Of a stretch of 64,000 nt of DNA, positions 8,901 through 16,902 are shown one piece after another. The notes beneath the pieces are model-generated. The model saw only the letters and a program-made list of their open reading frames with translations. It was not told the origin of the DNA and did not search any database. Position 1 is the stretch's first letter. Each line of letters starts with the position of its first letter. The DNA comes from Fulvivirga sp. M361 (GTDB lineage: Bacteria; Bacteroidota; Bacteroidia; Cytophagales; Cyclobacteriaceae): assembly GCF_007097395.1 (NCBI RefSeq), contig NZ_VKDC01000002.1:62001-126000 (forward strand), in the 5' to 3' direction. Position numbers and translations under genes: made by a program.

Positions 8901-8933
8901 AAAAAAAGCCTGGCTCTTTCGGAACCAGGCTTT
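8901..8933 (-). terminator. Intrinsic terminator (attenuator) in the phhA leader
   Basis: On the minus strand AAAGCCTGGTTC (8933-8922) pairs with GAGCCAGGCTTT (8916-8905), a 12-bp stem with one G-T wobble and the loop CGAAA, followed by an unbroken run of seven T. It lies only 15 nt before the phhA start codon, so it would stop transcription before the gene unless an alternative fold forms. GTTCCGA (8925-8919), in the 5' arm and loop, can pair with TCGGAGC (8983-8977) inside the leader-peptide coding region. That is a candidate antiterminator of seven pairs including one G-T. Confidence 0.88.
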
Positions 8934-8954
8934 ATATTCAGTTTTTAATTTCTT

Positions 8955-9032
8955 TTAGAATGAACATATCCTACTTGCTCCGACATCGTAGCGGCTAAAG
9001 TAGTAATAGTAATATGTTCTGCTATTGATCAT
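8955..9032 (-). CDS. Tyrosine-rich leader peptide controlling phhA (25 aa)
   Basis: The minus strand from ATG 9032 to TAA 8955 encodes 25 residues starting MINSRT, then YYYYY, then FSRY, and ending in CSF. Six of the 25 codons are Tyr, five of them consecutive (TAT TAC TAT TAC TAC), with Phe next. The start codon follows the -7 box by 7 nt, so the mRNA has almost no untranslated leader before it. The stop is 21 nt ahead of the attenuator stem. GAACATAT just before the first Tyr codon (9019-9012) can pair perfectly with ATATGTTC (8969-8962) at the end of the peptide gene, giving a fold that a ribosome stalled on the Tyr codons would block. The expected job is sensing charged tRNA-Tyr. It is too short for standard gene callers. 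Confidence 0.87.
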   Translation of the reverse strand: MINSRTYYYYYFSRYDVGASRICSF

Positions 9033-9039
9033 TATACTA

Positions 9040-9069
9040 CAAAGGTAGTTTAATATTTTAAATTGCAAA
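9040..9069 (-). promoter_or_regulatory. phhA promoter (Bacteroidota sigma-A type)
   Basis: On the minus strand TTTG (9069-9066) and TACCTTTG (9047-9040) are separated by 18 nt, fitting the Bacteroidota -33/-7 consensus TTTG and TAnnTTTG. Transcription should start near 9036-9033, directly ahead of the Tyr leader-peptide ATG at 9032. Confidence 0.75.
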
Positions 9070-9141
9070 CTTTTCTTCATGTGAATTTTACTGATCTGTG
9101 TCATGCCACCGACCTTATCTCACTTTAAAGTACTGGTTTCA

Positions 9142-10152
9142 CTACATGCTTTCCCTGAGCTCAAAAACCTTCCTCATTTTATTGATCAATCTTTTGGACT
9201 CTCTGAAGTCCAGTGTCTGCTGCCCGTCCGAATAAGCCTCTTCGGGTACCTGGTGTGTCTCATAGATCACGCCGTCCGCTCCGGCCATGATACAGGCCAG
9301 TGCAATTGGCTCTACATGATCACGGATACCAATACCATGCGAGGGGTCAGCGATGACCGGCAGGTGTGATTTTTCTTTGAGAATACTAATGGCATTGATA
9401 TCCATTGTATTACGACTGGCTTTTTCATATGTGCGGATACCGCGTTCGCAAAGCATAAGGTTCTCATTGCCGGCAGAAAACACATATTCCGCAGAAGAAA
9501 GCAATTCATCAATCGTTCCTGATATACCACGTTTTATCAATACGGGCTTATCCACATGTCCCAGCTCATCCAGTAAATTGAAGTTTTGTGTATTGCGCGC
9601 ACCTACCTGGTAGATATCCACATATTCATACATCTCCTCAATCTGTGATACCTGCATTACTTCTGTAATGATCTTAATACCGGCTTCTTTCACTGCCTTA
9701 TACCACATCTTCAGCCCCTCTATACCTAATCCACGGAATGAGTAAGGCGAGCTTCTTGGTTTATATACACCACCCCGCATGATCTGCACATTGTTTTCTT
9801 TCAGATGCTCTATGGTTTTTGCGATCTGCTCCTCTCCTTCTATGGAACATGGGCCGGCCATAATCGCCATTCCTCCTTCTTCGATAAGCACACCATCGCC
9901 TAGGTCAATGACCGTAGGTTTTACTTTCCATTTCCTGGATACCAATTTGTAATCGTCTGAAACGATGTGGATATCCGCAATGCCTGGCATATGACCTACA
10001 TCCCGAATGTCAAATTCTTTTTTTCCAATCCCCACCAGGTAATCGCCCTTTTGCGTTTTTACATCGGTGATCTTATACTTTAGGTTCTGTACCTTTTTAA
10101 TAATATCTTCTTTTAGCTGGGCGGATGCCCCTTTTTCCAGTTGTATGATCAT
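9142..10152 (-). CDS. aroF: 3-deoxy-7-phosphoheptulonate (DAHP) synthase, type I-beta
   Basis: This catalyses the first step of the shikimate pathway, joining phosphoenolpyruvate and erythrose 4-phosphate. The 336-residue chain has an N-terminal ferredoxin-like domain (about 1-75), as in Thermotoga-type AroF, which usually carries feedback inhibition. The catalytic barrel follows, with MAGPCSIE, RGGVYKPRSSPYSFRG, VGARNTQNF, VLIKRG, PVIADPSHG and a metal-site ending HQVPEEAYSDGQQTL. It starts 4 bp after trpA and is the last gene of the trp operon, so tryptophan-dependent attenuation would also govern entry into the common aromatic pathway. No terminator is evident between this gene and the phhA promoter about 70 bp further on, so some read-through into the phhA leader is likely. 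Confidence 0.93.
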   Translation of the reverse strand: MIIQLEKGASAQLKEDIIKKVQNLKYKITDVKTQKGDYLVGIGKKEFDIRDVGHMPGIADIHIVSDDYKLVSRKWKVKPTVIDLGDGVLIEEGGMAIMAGPCSIEGEEQIAKTIEHLKENNVQIMRGGVYKPRSSPYSFRGLGIEGLKMWYKAVKEAGIKIITEVMQVSQIEEMYEYVDIYQVGARNTQNFNLLDELGHVDKPVLIKRGISGTIDELLSSAEYVFSAGNENLMLCERGIRTYEKASRNTMDINAISILKEKSHLPVIADPSHGIGIRDHVEPIALACIMAGADGVIYETHQVPEEAYSDGQQTLDFRESKRLINKMRKVFELRESM

Positions 10153-10156
10153 TTTT

Positions 10157-10945
10157 TTAGCCTTTCAATTCTTTTACAAATGTGTTAATGTCATTTTCCA
10201 GGTCGTCTGACTTGGATAATAGCTTGATAAAAGCGCTGCCTACAATAGCTCCGGCACTATAAGCTGTGGCTTGCTCAAAAGTAGTCCGGTTTGAAATTCC
10301 GAAACCTACTAACGCAGGGTTTTTCAATTCCATTCCATTGACCTTTTCAAAATAGGATTTTTGTTCATCACCAAAGGAACTTTGGGCACCGGTGGTACTG
10401 GCTGATGATACCATATAGATAAAGCCATCCGTATTATCATCTACCGTCTTGATCCTGTCTTCTGACGTTTGAGGTGTGATGAGAAATACATTTTTCAATC
10501 CATGTTTTTCAAAAGTAGAATGGTATTCGGTCAGGTATTCCGCCATAGGAAGGTCCGGCAAAATAAGTCCGTCCACTCCTACAGCTTCACATGACTGGCA
10601 AAAACGTTCCACTCCATACTGAATAACAGGGTTGATGTATCCCATAAGGATTACCGGAATAGATACGTTGTCCCTTAGCTTTTCCAATTGTTTAAAAAGA
10701 AGTTCAAGGTTCATGCCATTGTCCAGTGCCTGCTTATTACTTTCCTGGATAGTCGGTCCGTCTGCAACAGGATCAGAAAAGGGCATCCCTATTTCTACAA
10801 TATCAGCGCCCGCTTTTTCAAGGTGTTTAGCAACTGATAATGTATCATCTATATTGGGAAAACCTGCTGTAAAGTATACAGAAAGTACTTTCTGTCTTGT
10901 ATTTGCAAAAAGCGTGTTGATTCGGTTCATATGGGTAACCTTCAT
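10157..10945 (-). CDS. trpA: Tryptophan synthase alpha chain
   Basis: TrpA cleaves indole-3-glycerol phosphate to indole and glyceraldehyde 3-phosphate and passes indole to TrpB. The catalytic glutamate and aspartate motifs are present: ADIVEIGMPFSDPVADGPTIQ (Glu and Asp of the active site) and GVDGLILPDLP. The phosphate-binding VGFGIS and VGSAF segments follow. A start five codons downstream (MNRINTLF) resembles many homologues and may be the real one; the upstream ATG at 10945 adds MKVTH. The gene sits 30 bp after trpB and 4 bp before the DAHP synthase gene, in the order expected for one transcript. Confidence 0.96.
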   Translation of the reverse strand: MKVTHMNRINTLFANTRQKVLSVYFTAGFPNIDDTLSVAKHLEKAGADIVEIGMPFSDPVADGPTIQESNKQALDNGMNLELLFKQLEKLRDNVSIPVILMGYINPVIQYGVERFCQSCEAVGVDGLILPDLPMAEYLTEYHSTFEKHGLKNVFLITPQTSEDRIKTVDDNTDGFIYMVSSASTTGAQSSFGDEQKSYFEKVNGMELKNPALVGFGISNRTTFEQATAYSAGAIVGSAFIKLLSKSDDLENDINTFVKELKG

Positions 10946-10974
10946 TTTTTTAGATTTAATTCGTCCAGGATCAA

Positions 10975-12156
10975 TTAGTATTTACCCCATTGGATGTAGG
11001 TTTCCAGGTCTTTATCTCCCCGGCCCGAAAGATTAATCACTACTGTATCATTAGGTGTCAAATCCAACTTTTGCAAAGCAACAAATGCATGAGCTGACTC
11101 TATGGCTGGAATAATCCCTTCCTGTCGACTTAACTCTATTCCTGCATTCATAGCCTCTTCATCCGTAGCATTCAGAAACTGTACCCGCCCGGTATCAAAA
11201 AGGTGTGCATGGATTGGACCTATTCCCGGGTAGTCAAGCCCGGCTGAAATGGAATAAGGTTCTACTACCTGTCCATCTTTGGTTTGCATTAGAAGTGTTT
11301 TACTGCCATGAAGCACACCGGGCTTTCCCAACGCTGTAGTGGCCGCCGATTCACCGGATCCTACTCCATGTCCGGCGGCCTCTACTGCCACTAAATTCAC
11401 TTTTTCGTTATCCATAAAATGGTAAAAAGCACCTGCCGCATTGCTGCCTCCACCCACACAGGCCAGTATATAATCCGGGTAGGGGCTGCCTGTAGCTGCC
11501 TCCAGCTGGTTCATGATCTCTTCACTGATCACGGACTGGAACTTCGCTACCATATCCGGATAAGGATGTGGCCCCACCACTGATCCGATGATATAGTGAG
11601 TGTCAGTGGGGTGATTGATCCAATGGCGCATTGCCTCATTGGTGGCATCTTTTAATGTTTGGCTACCACTGGTAGCCGGCACTACCCGGGCGCCTAATAT
11701 ACGCATACGTTCCACGTTGGGTCTTTGACGTTCCATGTCTATTTTACCCATATACACGATGCATTCCATACCCATCAGGGCACACACCGTAGCCGTAGCC
11801 ACACCATGCTGACCGGCACCGGTTTCAGCAATGATCTTTTGCTTTCCCAACTTTTTAGCCAGGATAATCTGACCGATCGTATTGTTCACTTTATGGGCAC
11901 CAGTATGGCATAGATCTTCACGCTTGAGGTAGATCTGTGCCTCATACTTTTGGGATAAGCGCTCTGCAAGAAACAAGGGTGTGGGCCTCCCCACATAATC
12001 ACGCAAAAGTTTGTCAAACTCTTCCTTAAAATCAGACGAACCAATGATCGACAAATAGTTTTCTTTCAGCTCCTCCACATTGGGGTAAAGCATCTCAGGA
12101 ATATAAGCCCCTCCAAACTTCCCATAATAACCGTTCTCATCCACAGAATACTTCAT
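10975..12156 (-). CDS. trpB: Tryptophan synthase beta chain
   Basis: TrpB condenses indole with serine using pyridoxal phosphate. The PLP lysine is in [13 protein letters not shown]. The glutamate-rich GAGQHG loop, the phosphate cup CVGGGSNA and the C-terminal NLSGRGDKD are all present. The start at 12156 ([20 protein letters not shown]) matches homologues; an in-frame ATG at 12177 would add seven residues. Length is normal at 393 residues. It lies 49 bp downstream of trpF in the same operon. Confidence 0.96.
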   Translation of the reverse strand: MKYSVDENGYYGKFGGAYIPEMLYPNVEELKENYLSIIGSSDFKEEFDKLLRDYVGRPTPLFLAERLSQKYEAQIYLKREDLCHTGAHKVNNTIGQIILAKKLGKQKIIAETGAGQHGVATATVCALMGMECIVYMGKIDMERQRPNVERMRILGARVVPATSGSQTLKDATNEAMRHWINHPTDTHYIIGSVVGPHPYPDMVAKFQSVISEEIMNQLEAATGSPYPDYILACVGGGSNAAGAFYHFMDNEKVNLVAVEAAGHGVGSGESAATTALGKPGVLHGSKTLLMQTKDGQVVEPYSISAGLDYPGIGPIHAHLFDTGRVQFLNATDEEAMNAGIELSRQEGIIPAIESAHAFVALQKLDLTPNDTVVINLSGRGDKDLETYIQWGKY

Positions 12157-12205
12157 GTTTATCGCTTTTATTTCCATAGTATCATTCTCTCTTAAACGCT
12201 AAAGA

Positions 12206-12832
12206 TCAATTCATTTTAAGCTTTAACTGCTCGAGTAACTTTATATCTTTTAAACCGGGTGCCATTTCAAACTTGCTATTCACATCTATAGCATACACGG
12301 ATAACGTGCCTTTTTTAAGATGGTCTATACTGTCCATATCTACTCCACCACTCAGAAAAAAAGGACGTTCGAGGTCCAACACTTCCAGTTGGCTCCAATT
12401 AAATTTTTGGCCTGTTCCTCCGTAGTTTTCACTCCGTGTATCAAACAGGTAATAATCAATGTAAGGAACATAAGCTTGCAAAAGCTCCTGCGAGGGCAGA
12501 TCATTCCCGGAGAATACTTTGATAACACCAATGCCATCGGTTTTCAGATCTTTGCAATACTCCACTGTCTCATGGCCATGGAGCTGCACGAGATCCAGGG
12601 AATATTTGTGTATTATTTCCCTGACCTTGGGCAGTTCTTCATTGACAAACACTCCTATTTTCTTAATACTTTCAGGCATTGAAGCAATTTTTCCCACCTC
12701 CAGGGCTCCGACATACCTTGGTGATTCAGGATAAAATATAAACCCCACAAAATCAGGAGCCAGTGCTATTACTTCTTGAATATTGTCACGAAGTCCGCAA
12801 ACTTTTAGCCGTATGTCAGCCTCATTAGACAT
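12206..12832 (-). CDS. trpF: Phosphoribosylanthranilate isomerase
   Basis: TrpF converts phosphoribosylanthranilate to CdRP in tryptophan synthesis. The TIM-barrel signatures are LKVCGLRDN near the N-terminus (catalytic Cys), VGFIFYPESPRYV, LVQLHGHE, DYYLFDTRSENYGGTGQKFNW (catalytic Asp and phosphate loop) and FFLSGGVD near the end. The 208-residue length is normal. It is a separate gene from trpC rather than the fused form of enterobacteria, and its start overlaps the end of trpC by 8 bp, which suggests translational coupling. Confidence 0.95.
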   Translation of the reverse strand: MSNEADIRLKVCGLRDNIQEVIALAPDFVGFIFYPESPRYVGALEVGKIASMPESIKKIGVFVNEELPKVREIIHKYSLDLVQLHGHETVEYCKDLKTDGIGVIKVFSGNDLPSQELLQAYVPYIDYYLFDTRSENYGGTGQKFNWSQLEVLDLERPFFLSGGVDMDSIDHLKKGTLSVYAIDVNSKFEMAPGLKDIKLLEQLKLKMN

Positions 12833-13634
12833 AGGCTTTATTCTCCAGTTGGCTTAACGCTTCTATAAATCGGGCGCAGGCCTTATCAGGTCTTCCACTC
12901 TGCATGAACTTCCCTCCAATAAGAAACCCCTGAAAACCGGCATTTTTAAGTTCTAATAATGCTTCCGGATGGTCTATCCCACTTTCTGAAACCTTAACAA
13001 AATCATCCGAAATAGCATCTACGAGGTTCAGTGAATTTTGAATGGATACCTCGAATGTTTTCAGGTTTCGGTTGTTTACCCCTACCAGATCAATATATTG
13101 GTTCACAGACCGGTCCAACTCTTCACGGTTGTGTACTTCCAATAATGTTTCCAACCCAAGTGATTTTGCCAGCTCCGCAAGCGACTTAATTTCCTTCGGA
13201 TCAAGGGCAGCGGCGATAAGTAATATAACATCCGCACCTATTGATTTAGCTTCAACCACCTGATACTCATCAATGGTAAAATCCTTTCGCAAAATGGGGC
13301 AAAAATTAAATTTCCTGGCGGTGCTAAGGTCTTCATTTTTCCCTCCAAAATATTTTGTATCTGTAAGTATAGACAGTGCAGAAGCCCCTGCCTGCATATA
13401 TCCAATGGATGTTTTTTCTATAGCAGCATGTGCGTTAATCGTCCCTTTAGAAGGTGATTTGCGCTTTATTTCAGCGATAATACCTGCTTTGTCTTTGCGT
13501 AAAATGTATCGCTTCATAGATACAGTACGACTACCATAATAAAGGCTTTGCTCTAAAAGTTTTGTAGGGAAAAGTGCTTTTCTTTCCTTCACCTCTGTGC
13601 GTTTGTGAGCAATTATTTCTTGTAAAATATCCAT
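12825..13634 (-). CDS. trpC: Indole-3-glycerol-phosphate synthase
   Basis: TrpC closes the indole ring from CdRP. Recognisable elements are the N-terminal ILQEIIAHKRTEV helix, the substrate motif IAEIKRKSPSKG, LSILTDTKYFGG, CPILRKDFTIDEYQ (catalytic lysine), VGVNNRNLKTFEV and SESGI with a C-terminal GFLIGGKFM phosphate site. At 269 residues it is full length and not fused to TrpF. One base separates it from trpD upstream. Confidence 0.95.
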   Translation of the reverse strand: MDILQEIIAHKRTEVKERKALFPTKLLEQSLYYGSRTVSMKRYILRKDKAGIIAEIKRKSPSKGTINAHAAIEKTSIGYMQAGASALSILTDTKYFGGKNEDLSTARKFNFCPILRKDFTIDEYQVVEAKSIGADVILLIAAALDPKEIKSLAELAKSLGLETLLEVHNREELDRSVNQYIDLVGVNNRNLKTFEVSIQNSLNLVDAISDDFVKVSESGIDHPEALLELKNAGFQGFLIGGKFMQSGRPDKACARFIEALSQLENKAYV

Positions 13635-13635
13635 G

Positions 13636-14646
13636 TTAGTTTAGTGAGATTTTCGTTTTCTTCCTGATCATATTTTTAAAAGCTTGCAAAGCTTTTCCAG
13701 AATCCAATGATTCCTCGGCACGTGAAAGTGCTGTTTCCAATCCAGCTTCCTGGTTTGCACAATAAAGCGCCATACCTGCATTTGCAACTACAACAGCTTT
13801 TTGCTCATCGGTACCATTCCCTTTTAATACAGCCTCAAAGATCTTTGCTGAATCTTCAACTGTTTCTCCACCATGGATTTTGGAAGCATCTAATGTACCG
13901 GTCCCTAGAGCTGCAGGTCCCAGAATTTGTTCACCGGTATTTGAGATCATTTTGAAATCACCTGTCAGAGAAATTTCATCATAACCGTCGAGTGAATGAA
14001 GTATGACAAAGTCTTTGTCTGTCTGCTGGTATAAGTAACCATATAGCCGGGCTAATTCGAGGCTAAAAACACCCACCAACTGCTTCCTGGGAAAAGATGG
14101 GTTGACCATCGGTCCCAACATATTAAAGAAGGTCTTCACTCCCAGTTCCTTACGAATGGGAGCCACATTTTTCATAGCCGGGTGAAATAAAGGAGCATGT
14201 AAAAAGCAAATATTGGCTTCGTCCAGGCTCTGCTTTAAGGCATCTTTATCATTAGTAAACTGATAACCAAAGTGTGCTAATAAATTAGAAGACCCACAAA
14301 CCGAAGACACGCCGTTGTTCCCATGCTTGGCAACGGCCTGACCGGCACCTGCCACAACAAAGGATGATAATGTAGAAATATTAAAGGTGTCTTTACCATC
14401 ACCACCGGTACCACAAAGGTCAATGGCATTGTATTCATCAATTTCAAGGGGCAGGCATAATTCCAGCATAGCATCACGGAAGCCTTCCAGCTCATCAACA
14501 GTAATACTACGCATCATGAAAATCGTCAGAAAAGACGCCACCTGGCTTTGGTTGTATTTTCCCTGAGCTAAATCCATCAACACGGCCTTGGACAATTCTC
14601 TGTCCAACGTTTTATGCTCTATCAGTTGGTTAAGTATTTCTTTCAT
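13636..14646 (-). CDS. trpD: Anthranilate phosphoribosyltransferase
   Basis: TrpD transfers phosphoribose from PRPP to anthranilate. The PRPP-binding loop DLCGTGGDGKDTFNIST is followed by KHGNNGVSSVCGSSNLL and FLHAPLFHPAMKNV. The acidic magnesium-binding segment around HSLDGYDEIS is present. At 336 residues it is the usual size. It begins 13 bp after trpG, which is encoded separately from trpD here, unlike the fused enterobacterial TrpGD. Confidence 0.95.
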   Translation of the reverse strand: MKEILNQLIEHKTLDRELSKAVLMDLAQGKYNQSQVASFLTIFMMRSITVDELEGFRDAMLELCLPLEIDEYNAIDLCGTGGDGKDTFNISTLSSFVVAGAGQAVAKHGNNGVSSVCGSSNLLAHFGYQFTNDKDALKQSLDEANICFLHAPLFHPAMKNVAPIRKELGVKTFFNMLGPMVNPSFPRKQLVGVFSLELARLYGYLYQQTDKDFVILHSLDGYDEISLTGDFKMISNTGEQILGPAALGTGTLDASKIHGGETVEDSAKIFEAVLKGNGTDEQKAVVVANAGMALYCANQEAGLETALSRAEESLDSGKALQAFKNMIRKKTKISLN

Positions 14647-14659
14647 CTGAATTTATACG

Positions 14660-15232
14660 TTAGTTATTCAACCAGTTTTGAATTATGATCTTACCATTTT
14701 CAGTCAGGATAGACTCAGGATGAAATTGAAGCCCTTTTACATTGTATTCGGTATGGCTTATCCCCATGATCAGACCGCGACTATCTTTCGCAGTCACTTT
14801 TAAATGCCCATTGACAGATTCCGGTTTTACGCTCCATGAATGATAATGACATCCCTGGAAGGAAGCTGGTACTCCCTGAAATAGGATTTCATCTTCATCT
14901 TGTATGTTCATCTGCCCGGTGATCCCATGAAGTACTAAAGGCATATTATAAAGCTCTGCCCCAAAAACCTCTGCGATGCCCTGATGGCCCAGGCAAATGC
15001 CTAGTATACTTTTCGTGGCAGCGTAAGTTTCTATAACTTCTTTCATAATTCCGGCCTCATCCGGTATTCCTGGGCCTGGTGACAATAATATTTTATCATA
15101 TTTCTCCACTTCATCTGTGGTTATGTGATCATTTCTTATGACGTTCATATCCTTAGCGTAGCCCAGTTTCCTGATAATGTGCACCAGGTTGTAGGTGAAA
15201 GAATCGTAATTATCCAGCACAAGTATCTTCAT
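14660..15232 (-). CDS. trpG: Anthranilate synthase glutamine amidotransferase subunit
   Basis: TrpG supplies ammonia from glutamine to TrpE. The class I amidotransferase triad is visible: the nucleophile Cys in LGICLGHQGIAE, and His and Glu in LQFHPESI at the C-terminus. The N-terminus VLDNYDSFTYNLVHII and the oxyanion region LLSPGPGIP are typical. It overlaps trpE by 4 bp, the usual sign of translational coupling for a stoichiometric complex. It could also serve PabB if no separate PabA exists. Confidence 0.95.
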   Translation of the reverse strand: MKILVLDNYDSFTYNLVHIIRKLGYAKDMNVIRNDHITTDEVEKYDKILLSPGPGIPDEAGIMKEVIETYAATKSILGICLGHQGIAEVFGAELYNMPLVLHGITGQMNIQDEDEILFQGVPASFQGCHYHSWSVKPESVNGHLKVTAKDSRGLIMGISHTEYNVKGLQFHPESILTENGKIIIQNWLNN

Positions 15233-16626
15233 ATCTCTTCTGCACGTTTAAGCGCACTTCTTAATGCTGCTAATTTGTTATTCACTTCCTGAAGTTCACT
15301 TTCTATGACGGACTTAGCCACCACTCCAGCACCGGCCTGGTAGCTTAATCTGTTATTTTGACTTAAAAATGAACGGATCATAATGGCGTGGTTGAAATCC
15401 CCATTGAAGCCGAGGAAGCCAATAGCTCCTCCGTAGTAACTACGGCTGGCATTTTCATATTTATCGATCAGTTGCATCGCCATATGTTTTGGCGCCCCCG
15501 ACAAAGTACCTGCCGGAAATGTATCCGCTACTAACTGGATAGGGTCGGTATCAGAAGCAAGCTTACCGGTAACCTTAGATACCAGGTGAATTACATGTGA
15601 ATAATACTGTACTTCTTTAAATACTTCTACTTCTACTTCTTCAGAGTTTCTGCTGAGGTCATTTCTGGCAAGGTCTACCAGCATCACATGTTCGCTGTTC
15701 TCCTTATCATCTTTCGAAAGCTTTTGAGCCAGTTCAGCATCAGCCGTATCATTACCTGTTCGTTTAAAAGTGCCGGCAATAGGATAAATAATGGCTTCAT
15801 TGTCTTTAATCACAATTTGCGACTCAGGTGATGAGCCAAATATTTTATAGCTACCATAGTCAAAATAAAATAAATAGGGAGAAGGATTGATCGAACGAAG
15901 TGCCCGGTAGACATTGAATTCGTCACCACGAAATTTTGAGTTAAACCTCCTGGATATAACGATCTGGAATACGTCACCCCTAAGACAGTGTGAACGCCCT
16001 TTATCTAAAAGCGTCAAAAAATCCTCATTCGTATAATTGGATTGCTCATCACCTTCCAGTTCAAAGTTAAACTGCGGATCATTGTTGACCTGTATGAGCG
16101 TTTCTACCCTATTAATGTTACTTTCTTGTTCTACATTGAACAGATGCTCAAAAAGATAGAGCTCGTTTTTGAAGTGATCTACTACGATCACGTATTTGTA
16201 AATTTTATAAACTATGTCAGGTATTTCATCATTCTTATTTTGAAGTTCAATTTCCTCGAAATACTGAACCCCATCATAACAGATATATCCAAACAAGCCA
16301 TTGGTAGTAAATTTATAGTCGAGTGAAGGGTCTGCTAAAAAGGATTGGCTAAACTTCTGTAATTCTCCAACAAGTTCATTCCTGGCAACCACTTTTTCTT
16401 CTTTCATTCCATCAGGATAAGAAACCGATAAGTTTCCTTTTTCTACTTTGAATGAAGCAATAGGCTCAAAACATACAAATGAAAAATTATTGTCATTCCC
16501 ATGGTAATCAGAACTTTCTAACAAGATACTTTGAGCATAGTGGTCCCTTAACCTGAAATAAATACTCACAGGTGTAAGTGTATCGGCTAGTAAGCGTCTA
16601 TGATTCGTTTTGAATTTGAACTTCAT
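15229..16626 (-). CDS. trpE: Anthranilate synthase component I
   Basis: TrpE makes anthranilate from chorismate. The N-terminal LLESSDYHG segment corresponds to the LLES tryptophan-binding motif, so feedback inhibition by Trp is expected in addition to the attenuator upstream. Catalytic elements include FQIVISRRF, NPSPYLFYFD, GSSPE, YPIAGTFKR, DKENSEHVMLVDLARND, TFPAGTLSGAPK and GGAIGFLGFNGD. Full length at 465 residues. It is the first structural gene of trpEGDCFBA plus DAHP synthase, about 40 bp behind an intrinsic terminator that forms the attenuator. Confidence 0.96.
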   Translation of the reverse strand: MKFKFKTNHRRLLADTLTPVSIYFRLRDHYAQSILLESSDYHGNDNNFSFVCFEPIASFKVEKGNLSVSYPDGMKEEKVVARNELVGELQKFSQSFLADPSLDYKFTTNGLFGYICYDGVQYFEEIELQNKNDEIPDIVYKIYKYVIVVDHFKNELYLFEHLFNVEQESNINRVETLIQVNNDPQFNFELEGDEQSNYTNEDFLTLLDKGRSHCLRGDVFQIVISRRFNSKFRGDEFNVYRALRSINPSPYLFYFDYGSYKIFGSSPESQIVIKDNEAIIYPIAGTFKRTGNDTADAELAQKLSKDDKENSEHVMLVDLARNDLSRNSEEVEVEVFKEVQYYSHVIHLVSKVTGKLASDTDPIQLVADTFPAGTLSGAPKHMAMQLIDKYENASRSYYGGAIGFLGFNGDFNHAIMIRSFLSQNNRLSYQAGAGVVAKSVIESELQEVNNKLAALRSALKRAEEI

Positions 16627-16668
16627 TGTTTTTAGTGTCTTTTGGCTTTTTCAGAGTGTTTTAATATC

Positions 16669-16700
16669 AAAAAAGGCCCGCTGTAGAACAGCGGGCCTTT
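16669..16700 (-). terminator. Intrinsic terminator (attenuator) in the trp leader
   Basis: On the minus strand AAAGGCCCGCTG (16700-16689) pairs perfectly with CAGCGGGCCTTT (16683-16672) around the loop TTCTA, a 12-bp GC-rich stem followed by a T run. It lies between the Trp leader peptide and trpE, where it would end transcription when tryptophan is plentiful. Confidence 0.92.
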
Positions 16701-16757
16701 AATATTTATCTATTTTTTTATTCAACAGGGCTGTTCACTTCATATATTATGAAAGTA
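16686..16757 (-). promoter_or_regulatory. Candidate antiterminator and 1:2 pairing region of the trp attenuator
   Basis: GAACAGC (16736-16730) is perfectly complementary to GCTGTTC (16692-16686), which is part of the terminator's 5' arm and loop, so the two folds exclude each other. The bases just before it, ATGAAGT (16743-16737), can pair with ACTTTCAT-like bases right after the Trp codons (16757-16749) with one bulge. This gives the classical segment order 1:2, 2:3 and 3:4. The pairings were found by hand and not energy-tested. Confidence 0.7.
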
Positions 16758-16793
16758 CCACCACCATGCATTATAAAAATTGTTTCTCTTCAT
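16740..16793 (-). CDS. trpL: Tryptophan leader peptide (17 aa)
   Basis: The minus strand from ATG 16793 to TGA 16740 encodes MKRNNFYNAWWWYFHNI. Three consecutive TGG codons in a 17-codon frame, placed between a good promoter and a strong terminator ahead of trpE, are the hallmark of ribosome-mediated transcription attenuation. When charged tRNA-Trp is short the ribosome should stall at these codons and cover the segment just after them, freeing the antiterminator. The ATG lies 7 nt beyond the -7 box, so the leader peptide is probably translated from a nearly leaderless 5' end. It is unrelated in sequence to enterobacterial TrpL apart from the Trp run. Confidence 0.93.
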   Translation of the reverse strand: MKRNNFYNAWWWYFHNI

Positions 16794-16800
16794 TACGGTT

Positions 16801-16831
16801 CAAATGTAGGCAGCTAAAACCAAAATCCAAA
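16801..16831 (-). promoter_or_regulatory. trp operon promoter
   Basis: On the minus strand TTTG (16831-16828), a 19-nt spacer and TACATTTG (16808-16801) match the Bacteroidota consensus exactly (TTTG, N19, TAnnTTTG). Transcription should begin at about 16797-16794, immediately before the trpL ATG. Confidence 0.85.
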
Positions 16832-16902
16832 TGAAAAATAATTTTCTTTTTATTTTAGCGCGCTTTTGCTTTCAATGCTTCTATTACGTTACACTTTGCC
16901 TA

